Below are positions 30,774 to 36,174 of a stretch of DNA of 39,545 nucleotides, piece by piece. How positions within the stretch are numbered: the first letter of the stretch is position 1; each line of letters begins with the position of its first letter. The notes under the pieces are model-generated. The model did not search any database. It was given only the letters and a program-made list of their open reading frames with translations, and was not told where the DNA came from. Source of the stretch: a virus. Position numbers and translations under genes: made by a program. The stretch spans positions 1 to 39,545 of IMG/VR virus record IMGVR_UViG_3300009136_000018, one strand, 5' to 3'.

Positions 30774-31061
30774 ATGGCTAAGTCCAACCTTACGCTCGCC
30801 GACCAGCTCGGCACCCTTCAGGCCACCATCGAGGAGATGCAGCGCGAGGAGCGCGCCATGAAGGATGCCCTCATCGAGGAAGGCCTCGGCACCCACGAGG
30901 GTGATCTCTACGACGTGACCGTGTTCGAGTCCGAGCGCAAGACCGTCGCCTGGAAGCGCGTCGCTGAGAAGCTCGGCGCCACCGTGCAGATGATTGCCGG
31001 CAACACGAAGCGCTCGGTCACCACCAGCGTGAAGTGCACCGCGAAGAAGGTGGTCCGGTAA
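30774..31061 (+). CDS. Small protein, 95 residues, unknown function
   Basis: ATG 30774 with GAGGAG 8 nt upstream, directly after promoter C. It opens with a helix LADQLGTLQATIEEMQREER. The segment THEGDLYDVTVFESERKTVA, WKRVAEKLGATVQMI and NTKRSVTTSVKCTAKKV looks like a small phage family in which GDxYxVxV and WxxxAEKL are conserved. Role unknown. Confidence 0.65.
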   Translation: MAKSNLTLADQLGTLQATIEEMQREERAMKDALIEEGLGTHEGDLYDVTVFESERKTVAWKRVAEKLGATVQMIAGNTKRSVTTSVKCTAKKVVR

Positions 31062-31062
31062 C

Positions 31063-31308
31063 ATGCGACTGCAATGCCTGCGTCTGTGTTGGGTGCCGGC
31101 TGCCCCTTACGAGCGGTGGTCGGTACTCGACGCAGACGACAACCACCTCGGGTGGGTCGACCAACTGAGCCCGAGCTGCTTCTGGGCTCTCACCCCCGAC
31201 GACGAGCGCCTGCCGCAAGCCAAGAGCAGGACCGTCGCCGCCCAACAACTGCAGATGCACCACGCACTGAGGAGCACCAATGAAACCGATCAACGCACTG
31301 TGGGCTGA
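31063..31308 (+). CDS. Small protein, 81 residues, unknown function
   Basis: ATG 31063, one base after the previous stop. It reads CLRLCWVPAAPYERWSVLDA, HLGWVDQLSPSCFWAL, then a polar tail. The gene overlaps the XRE-type gene by 29 nt. Cys-containing but not in zinc-finger spacing. Confidence 0.55.
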   Translation: MRLQCLRLCWVPAAPYERWSVLDADDNHLGWVDQLSPSCFWALTPDDERLPQAKSRTVAAQQLQMHHALRSTNETDQRTVG

Positions 31309-31549
31309 CACCCTGTCCCGCCACCTCCACCACCTGCGCATGACTCGCTCCGAGTTCGCCGGCCTGATGGGAGTGAGCGAGGCGGCAGTCTACAAGTGGC
31401 TGCGCGGTGGCACGGCGACGCTCGACAACCTGTCTCGTGCTGCTGTCATCTTCAAGGTCCACCCGGCACGTCTGCTCGGTGGAGCTTCAGTCAACAAGGG
31501 CGCCATCAACATCTGGTACGACGCCCTCCACAAGGAATCGAGAAAATGA
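31280..31549 (+). CDS. Cro/CI (XRE)-type helix-turn-helix protein
   Basis: 89 residues from ATG 31280, with GAGGAGC 6 nt upstream. Residues 10-60 have the XRE layout: LSRHLHHLRMTRSEFAGLMG then VSEAAVYKWLRGGTATLDNL, LSRAAVIFKVHPARLLGG. The turn and recognition helix (EFAGLMGVSEAAVYKW) are well formed. It is the best candidate for the protein that binds the GTTGA/TCAAC operators of promoters A to C, because it is in the transcript of promoter C. Direct binding is not shown. Confidence 0.8.
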   Translation: MKPINALWADTLSRHLHHLRMTRSEFAGLMGVSEAAVYKWLRGGTATLDNLSRAAVIFKVHPARLLGGASVNKGAINIWYDALHKESRK

Positions 31550-31941
31550 AAACGAAAACCGTAGCCGAGCTGGCCGACGTGATGTTCGACGTGCATCGCG
31601 ACTGCGAGCTGAGTAACGCCGACTTCACCTCGTCGCTCATCTCGTGCGCGGTGTCCATCGGTGTTCGAGACGGGCTGACCGACGAAGCGCTGGTCAAGCA
31701 CGTAGTCGAGTCGGCCACCACAGCGCTCGCTGCCATCCGCACCAGGCTGGCGCTGATGGGCGAGGGCATCGACGACGAGGAGTATGCCGCGCTGAAGGCG
31801 GCGCAGGATCGCATCAAGCACCAGCACGCCGTCGACAACCTGCCAGCAGACGACCGTCGACACATCGAGTCGAAGGCCGCGCTGGCAAAGCTCAACGCCC
31901 TGGTGAGTGAGAACCTGGGCATCACAGGGAAGAAGCACTGA
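31546..31941 (+). CDS. Acidic helical protein, 131 residues, unknown function
   Basis: ATG 31546 overlaps the XRE gene stop (ATGA). It reads TVAELADVMFDVHRDCELSN, LTDEALVKHVVESATTALAA, IKHQHAVDNLPADDRRHIES, with a long central helix. No motif is recognised. Its stop (TGATG) overlaps the next gene. Confidence 0.6.
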   Translation: MKTKTVAELADVMFDVHRDCELSNADFTSSLISCAVSIGVRDGLTDEALVKHVVESATTALAAIRTRLALMGEGIDDEEYAALKAAQDRIKHQHAVDNLPADDRRHIESKAALAKLNALVSENLGITGKKH

Positions 31942-32171
31942 TGCGCAAGCTCGCGATCTTTTTCTTCGGGCTCACGCTCGGCGCATGGTCTGACGCGGCC
32001 CTCGTCGAGTTCGAGAACAGCAACTGGTGGCGAGTGTTCTCGCCATCGACCATCGAGTTCAACCGCGATGCCATCGAGGCTGCGCTCGAACCTGCCGGCA
32101 AGGATGCCGGCGACAACACGCCAGGCCCGACCTGGTACTACGAGGAGACGCCAGCACGCAAGCTGGCATAG
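31941..32171 (+). CDS. Small protein with N-terminal hydrophobic segment
   Basis: 76 residues. It begins RKLAIFFFGLTLGAWSDAAL, a positively charged start followed by a hydrophobic stretch, which could be a signal peptide or short membrane anchor. The rest is acidic (FNRDAIEAALEPAGKDAGDN). ATG 31941 overlaps the preceding stop. Function unknown. Confidence 0.58.
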   Translation: MRKLAIFFFGLTLGAWSDAALVEFENSNWWRVFSPSTIEFNRDAIEAALEPAGKDAGDNTPGPTWYYEETPARKLA

Positions 32172-32179
32172 GAGGAGAG

Positions 32180-32410
32180 ATGACACGCAAGCGAAAAGAC
32201 CGCTGCTCTATCGAGAACTGCGGTCGCGAGGTTCACTGCACGGGGCTATGCCGTCGGTGTTATCAGTCAGTACGCTACTGGCTCAACAAGCGCTCGGTGC
32301 GCGCCATCATGTCGCGGTCCCACAACCTCGACGTGTGGAGTGCTCGCCTGGCGAAAATCCTGGGCGAGCGCAAGGTTACGCGCATCAACAAGAAGAGGAA
32401 AGCAGCATGA
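32180..32410 (+). CDS. Small Cys-rich protein, zinc-knuckle-like
   Basis: 76 residues from ATG 32180 with GGAGGAGAG immediately upstream; longer upstream frames were rejected. The centre CSIENCGREVHCTGLCRRCY has five Cys in a zinc-knuckle or HNH-like spacing, and the C-terminus is basic (LGERKVTRINKKRKAA). A nucleic-acid binding role is likely. The stop overlaps the next ATG. Confidence 0.65.
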   Translation: MTRKRKDRCSIENCGREVHCTGLCRRCYQSVRYWLNKRSVRAIMSRSHNLDVWSARLAKILGERKVTRINKKRKAA

Positions 32411-33108
32411 TGCCGACACACTACATCGGTGCAGCGCTATCGTGGGTGAACTACCTGCGCCAGCACATGGGCAACAGGCCCATCCAAGACTTCCCGGCAG
32501 CCATACCTGGCGACGGGGAGAACTGCATGATCGCCCGAGCCATCAAGATGCACACCAGCAACGTGGACCTTGTGCAGATCTCGGGCAACAGCTGGCACGT
32601 TCGGTGGCACCACAAGGAGGTGCGCCTGGAGGCACCGATGTTCCCGGTGATCATGCACCCCAACGACTGCATCAAGGCAGAGAGTCTGCACACCGTCACC
32701 GTGCCCCGTCACAAGGAGGAGCAGGGCGAGCTACCCTACGAGTGCAAGAAGCTCATCAGGGCGTTCGACAGTGGCGACCCGAAGCTCGACCACTACAAGA
32801 GCGGGGAAATGCCGCCGGCACGCAGCGAAGGCATGGCCGACCTGATGAACAAGGCCGCGCAGAGTTCGCTCCAGGTGCTCACCGCGGCTGACTTCGGTGG
32901 CAAGGCCGACGAGAAGCCGCTCACGGCGACGGAGATCCAGGCCCTCATGGAGGAGGGGTTCAAGTCGCTGTGCCCGGTGCCACCGATGCCGGCACTGAAC
33001 TTCGTGCCCGAGCTGCCGAAGTTCGTCAAGACGCCCGACTGGGCGAAGCTGTCAGAAATCCCCGAGGCGCCCGTCAAGGTTCTCGAAGAAGAGCCGATAA
33101 CTGTCTGA
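32407..33108 (+). CDS. Unknown early protein, 233 residues
   Basis: ATG 32407 overlaps the previous stop (ATGA). N-terminal region: HYIGAALSWVNYLRQHMGN and DFPAAIPGDGENCMIARAIK, a PG..xxC.IARAI pattern seen in some phage proteins of unknown function. A central basic beta segment follows (SWHVRWHHKEVRLEAPM), then a Pro/Glu-rich tail ending EEPITV. No enzyme motif was seen. Confidence 0.58.
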   Translation: MMPTHYIGAALSWVNYLRQHMGNRPIQDFPAAIPGDGENCMIARAIKMHTSNVDLVQISGNSWHVRWHHKEVRLEAPMFPVIMHPNDCIKAESLHTVTVPRHKEEQGELPYECKKLIRAFDSGDPKLDHYKSGEMPPARSEGMADLMNKAAQSSLQVLTAADFGGKADEKPLTATEIQALMEEGFKSLCPVPPMPALNFVPELPKFVKTPDWAKLSEIPEAPVKVLEEEPITV

Positions 33109-33126
33109 AGGAAGGGGAGACCACGA

Positions 33127-33144
33127 GCACAGGGACGTGCTCAC
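33127..33144 (+). other. Small hairpin between early genes
   Basis: GAGCAC-AGGGAC-GTGCTC, a 6-bp perfect stem, in the 54-nt gap after the 233-residue gene. The GTG start of the next gene lies 19 nt downstream. No U run, so a weak pause or RNA-processing site is more likely than a terminator. Confidence 0.4.
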
Positions 33145-33162
33145 CTACCAGGAGACACGCTC

Positions 33163-33369
33163 GTGCCCCACGCCAAGCACAACACCGACGACTACCTCTT
33201 CGCCTACCTCTCCGTCCACGACGACGAGGATGCCCCTGACGGCGCCTGGTGGGCCAAGCTCGAAGACGGGGTGACGTATTACAACGAGCAGCACGGCGAG
33301 ACCCTCGACCCGCACGAGACCGTGCACGCCTACCTCCGACACAAGGGGGCCGACGATGACCAGGACTGA
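33163..33369 (+). CDS. Small acidic protein, 68 residues, unknown function
   Basis: Starts with GTG 33163, with CAGGAGA 10 nt upstream. Acidic (AYLSVHDDEDAPDGAWWAKL, LDPHETVHAYLRHKGADDDQ) and without known motifs. Overlaps the next gene by 14 nt. Confidence 0.55.
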   Translation: MPHAKHNTDDYLFAYLSVHDDEDAPDGAWWAKLEDGVTYYNEQHGETLDPHETVHAYLRHKGADDDQD

Positions 33370-33625
33370 AATGCTCGCCGCTGGCCGGCACGTGCGGCGC
33401 CTGCTCATGATCGCGAGCTGGCTCAACCAGACATCGTTCGCTGCCATGGCTGTCGGTGTGCCGCTCACCCTGGCTGCGTTCGCCGGCCTGAGCGTCTGGC
33501 CCGGCGTCATCTGCTGGAGCTGCTCGTGGGGCGCCTACACCTACAGCTCGCACCTTCTCGCGAAGGCCGAGGAGATCAACGCCGCGGTGCGCGCTAGTAG
33601 GTCAGGTACAGAACCAGAACAATAA
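33356..33625 (+). CDS. Small membrane protein, two predicted helices
   Basis: 89 residues. Helix one about 31-45 (AMAVGVPLTLAAFAGL), helix two about 47-62 (VWPGVICWSCSWGAYTY), separated by a short turn. Last gene of the rightward unit. Its 3' end overlaps the convergent minus-strand gene by 32 nt (33594-33625). It could be a small early membrane protein; no family is recognised. Confidence 0.6.
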   Translation: MTRTEMLAAGRHVRRLLMIASWLNQTSFAAMAVGVPLTLAAFAGLSVWPGVICWSCSWGAYTYSSHLLAKAEEINAAVRASRSGTEPEQ

Positions 33626-33776
33626 CCACGAGGCCGCAGAAGACCCCCAGCCCCGTCCACTCCCGCGACCCCATCGACGACACCCTCGTCGTCAACCGCT
33701 CCCACCACTGTGGCTCTGGGTAAGGCACAACAGGTGCCGGCTTCGGTTTCGCTGCCTTCTTCTTTTTCCCTGCCAT
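33594..33776 (-). CDS. Small tail-anchored membrane protein, last gene of the lysis block
   Basis: 60 residues from ATG 33776, overlapping the holin stop by one base (TGATG). A basic Lys/Pro N-terminus (KKKKAAKPKPAPVV), then a C-terminal hydrophobic helix (GLGVFCGLVVIVLVLYLTY). It could be a lysis accessory such as a second holin or antiholin, given position and topology, but this is inferred. It overlaps the rightward early gene at the 3' end. Confidence 0.6.
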   Translation of the reverse strand: MAGKKKKAAKPKPAPVVPYPEPQWWERLTTRVSSMGSREWTGLGVFCGLVVIVLVLYLTY

Positions 33777-34267
33777 CACTTCTTGCTCATGTTGCGGGTG
33801 CCGAACCACCACAGCACCGAGGTGGTGGCGATGTACAGCACCGTCTGGATGATGGTCACCGTGACCGGGATACCGTCGGGCCCGTTCATGCCATCGGCCA
33901 CCGTGAAGAAGATCACAGCCATCAGCACCAGAGTGCCCAGCGTGATCACCGGGCGCATCAGGCCGCGCACCACATCCACCACGATTAGCCAGGCAGAGTC
34001 GCCGGTCGACATGCGGGTGGTGCTCTCCTTGTAGCTCGCTTCGAGCGCCGACCAGGCCGCGGTGCGGTCCTTCGACTCCATGTCGAGTTCGGCAATGTCC
34101 TTGGCGATGTTCGCCTCGACCACCATCTGCTCGTTCTCGGCCTGCATGATGGCAAGCTCGTGACCGTGCTTCTGCTTGTTCTCGAAGAACTTCATGCCGC
34201 CACTGATGACTGTGCCGAGCAACCCGGTCACGCCACCGCTCAGAACTCCCATCAGTAGATCAAGCAT
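33776..34267 (-). CDS. Holin (three-TM, GTA-holin-like)
   Basis: 163 residues from ATG 34267, which overlaps the stop before by 8 nt; a longer frame from 34372 lies inside the DUF5675 gene. It begins LDLLMGVLSGGVTGLLGTVI, a helix; a charged coiled segment follows (QAENEQMVVEANIAKDIAEL), then two close helices (RPVITLGTLVLMAVIFFTVA and TVTIIQTVLYIATTSVLWWF). This is the layout of the three-TM holin family known from gene-transfer agents. It makes inner-membrane holes at lysis. Confidence 0.8.
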   Translation of the reverse strand: MLDLLMGVLSGGVTGLLGTVISGGMKFFENKQKHGHELAIMQAENEQMVVEANIAKDIAELDMESKDRTAAWSALEASYKESTTRMSTGDSAWLIVVDVVRGLMRPVITLGTLVLMAVIFFTVADGMNGPDGIPVTVTIIQTVLYIATTSVLWWFGTRNMSKK

Positions 34268-34649
34268 ACTCAACCTCCAGTGTGAACGGTCGCTTCGCCA
34301 GGTAGTCGAACAGCCGGCGCGTTGCGTGACGAGATGCAAGCACTGCCGGCAGACCACCGAGCACCCCGACACGTTGGCCGGGAAGGATGCAGCCCTTCGT
34401 GTGCCGCACGATGTTGCCAGGGTGGATGAGCACGTGGCTGCGACCCTCGATGCCGAGCAGCGCGTAGACCCACATGTATCGCGGCGACTTGTGCCAGTGG
34501 CACTGGTACTCGCCGGGCGGGATGCAGCTGACGTTCGGCTCGTTGTTCTGCCACGGTGGCTCCATGGTCACGCACTCAAAGCCATCGAGCGCGAGCACCC
34601 CGAGCGTGCCGAGCGGGGACGTGGAAGTGCGCGTCAGCAGCGCTCTCAC
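34260..34649 (-). CDS. DUF5675-type protein, probable lysis enzyme
   Basis: 129 residues. It has FECVTMEPPWQNNEPNVSCI then PPGEYQC, later HVLIHPGNIVRHTKGCILPG. The order SCIPPGxY ... HxGN ... TxGCI is the DUF5675 signature, in which conserved His and Cys sit like the catalytic pair of L,D-peptidase-type enzymes. It lies beside the holin (8-nt overlap). A peptidoglycan-cutting role is inferred from context; its activity is not established. No other endolysin was recognised in the window. Confidence 0.72.
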   Translation of the reverse strand: MRALLTRTSTSPLGTLGVLALDGFECVTMEPPWQNNEPNVSCIPPGEYQCHWHKSPRYMWVYALLGIEGRSHVLIHPGNIVRHTKGCILPGQRVGVLGGLPAVLASRHATRRLFDYLAKRPFTLEVEYA

Positions 34650-34882
34650 TTCTTCCCGAGCATCTCGACGTACTTGTCGATCTCCCGACCGCGGCCCGGT
34701 AGCGAGCCGATGCCGCGAGCCACAGTACTGTTGCTGGCTTCGACCGTTCGCTTTCTGCGTGCCGTTTTCTCGGCGTCACGCTGCGCCTGGGTCTTGCCAG
34801 TCCAGTGACCGGACGCCTGGCGCTGGTCGAAGCGCGCCTTCATGTCCTTGTATTCTTGCGTCGTCGTCGGATCCCGTGCCAT
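34646..34882 (-). CDS. Small basic protein, 78 residues, unknown function
   Basis: It reads ARDPTTTQEYKDMKARFDQR, WTGKTQAQRDAEKTARRKRT, GSLPGRGREIDKYVEMLGKK. Charged, helical, no membrane segment. ATG 34882 overlaps the stop of the 129-residue gene by one base, and it overlaps DUF5675 by 4 nt. Confidence 0.55.
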   Translation of the reverse strand: MARDPTTTQEYKDMKARFDQRQASGHWTGKTQAQRDAEKTARRKRTVEASNSTVARGIGSLPGRGREIDKYVEMLGKK

Positions 34883-35271
34883 CAGTACAACCTCTCATCG
34901 CTCGGCGTGAAGTCGTAGCCCACCGCGCCGGCGCCACTTGACCCCAGCGGCTGGGGGTTCGATGCGTTGCGTGTCTGCAGGTAGTCGGTGCCGAGCGCTT
35001 GCGTCGCCTGCGTCGGATCGTACAGAGACGATCGGTCGATGTTCGCTCGCTGCACGTTGCGCGCCTCACGGATCACCGGCACGTGTGGTTGTGGACCGGG
35101 GTCCGGTTCATCCTTCGGCCCCATCCATCCCGAGAGGTCGCCGACACCCGTGCCGCCCTCGCCGGCAGTCAGGCCGGATCCGCCGCCGACGTTTTGCTGT
35201 CCACCCTCTCCGGTGGTTTGGAATCCCTGCGCGCCCAGGTTGCCCCACACGTTACCTCCACCGTTCGGCAT
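34882..35271 (-). CDS. Gly-rich unknown protein, 129 residues
   Basis: Gly/Asn-rich first half (GGNVWGNLGAQGFQTTGEGG), Pro-rich middle (GPKDEPDPGPQPHVP), then NVQRANIDRSSLYDPTQATQ. Probably disordered with a short helical C-terminus. It lies in the lysis-to-tail segment, one base after the preceding stop. Not recognised. Confidence 0.55.
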   Translation of the reverse strand: MPNGGGNVWGNLGAQGFQTTGEGGQQNVGGGSGLTAGEGGTGVGDLSGWMGPKDEPDPGPQPHVPVIREARNVQRANIDRSSLYDPTQATQALGTDYLQTRNASNPQPLGSSGAGAVGYDFTPSDERLY

Positions 35272-35272
35272 G

Positions 35273-35635
35273 TCACTTCTCCTTCAGTTGGTCTTCGAGG
35301 GCATCGAGCACCTGCTCCTGCCGTCGTATCAGAATGTCGAGTTCCCGTTCGAGCTGCTTGTACAGCGTGTCGTCACCGCGGCGCACCCTGTTGTGCGAGA
35401 CCCGAGCGTCAATCTCGTCGAGCTTGTGCGTCACCTGGTAGATGCTGAAGGCCACCTCGTCGGCGTCCCTCTGCAGCTGCATGGCGTGCATCTCGACCTG
35501 CCGGGTGCGAGCCTCCCCGGCAACGGTGTCAGTGATAGCGAACCAGGCAGTGAAAGCCAACCCAACGATGGCCCCCAGCGAGGCCACCCCGGTGCCGACC
35601 TTCATCACCATGGCCCAGTTAGTTCCAGCCGCCAC
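35273..35635 (-). CDS. Membrane-anchored coiled-coil protein (spanin-like?)
   Basis: 120 residues. Residues 11-34 are a hydrophobic helix (VGTGVASLGAIVGLAFTAWF). The rest is a long charged coiled coil (VEMHAMQLQRDADEVAFSIY, LERELDILIRRQEQVLDALE). An N-terminal membrane anchor plus a periplasmic coiled coil resembles an inner-membrane spanin (Rz). The outer-membrane partner is not obvious, since no lipobox was recognised in the neighbouring gene. It overlaps the signal-peptide gene by 17 nt. Confidence 0.5.
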   Translation of the reverse strand: MAAGTNWAMVMKVGTGVASLGAIVGLAFTAWFAITDTVAGEARTRQVEMHAMQLQRDADEVAFSIYQVTHKLDEIDARVSHNRVRRGDDTLYKQLERELDILIRRQEQVLDALEDQLKEK

Positions 35636-36164
35636 TGCCCGAGCCGCCGAAGACGATGGTCGCCTTGTTGTCGCTCATCTGGACGCGCTTCTCGGCGGCC
35701 ACCATCAGGGTGCCCTGCTCGGTGCTCCAGTCCACGCACGTGGGGCTCTGCACGCCGGCATCCTTCATGGTCAGGCAGAAGGCCGCGGTGGCTGCTTCGT
35801 CCCTGGCGTCCCCGGTGGTCTGCTGTGCGGCCAGCCACAGGCCGCAGATGCGATCCCAGAAGCTACCGCTATAGCCGAGGCCGAACTCCTGCACACCGAG
35901 CGTGCCGCTCTCACCGAAGCGACACTGCGCGCTGGGTGGGTGTGCGTTGGGGTTGGCCGCGACCGGTGGGAAGTTCTGCTTCACCCCCGCCGGCATGGTG
36001 ACGGTCGCGCTCGATGGACCACCAGCAGCTGCAGCAGCCGCGCCGGCCTTCGTCACCTGCACCGCGATCTGTTTCTGCTTGTGCGTCTCGCTGTTGTCGA
36101 TGAGGGGGCCACCGGCATGTGCCGAGCTGACGCCCAGGAGGAGGCCGAAGAGTAGTGCTCTCAT
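35619..36164 (-). CDS. Exported protein with signal peptide, unknown function
   Basis: 181 residues. The N-terminus RALLFGLLLGVSSAHAGGP is a Sec signal with AHA as the likely cleavage site. The mature part starts with a polar linker (DNSETHKQKQIAVQVTKAGA), an Ala/Gly hinge, then CRFGESGTLGVQEFGLGYSG and FWDRICGLWLAAQQTTGDAR, with four Cys in the mature part (CRF, ICG, FCL, TCV) and an acidic C-terminus ending VFGGSGSGGWN. No lipobox Cys is present. It may act in the periplasm in lysis or superinfection exclusion. Confidence 0.55.
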   Translation of the reverse strand: MRALLFGLLLGVSSAHAGGPLIDNSETHKQKQIAVQVTKAGAAAAAAGGPSSATVTMPAGVKQNFPPVAANPNAHPPSAQCRFGESGTLGVQEFGLGYSGSFWDRICGLWLAAQQTTGDARDEAATAAFCLTMKDAGVQSPTCVDWSTEQGTLMVAAEKRVQMSDNKATIVFGGSGSGGWN

Positions 36165-36174
36165 GTTGCTGTCC

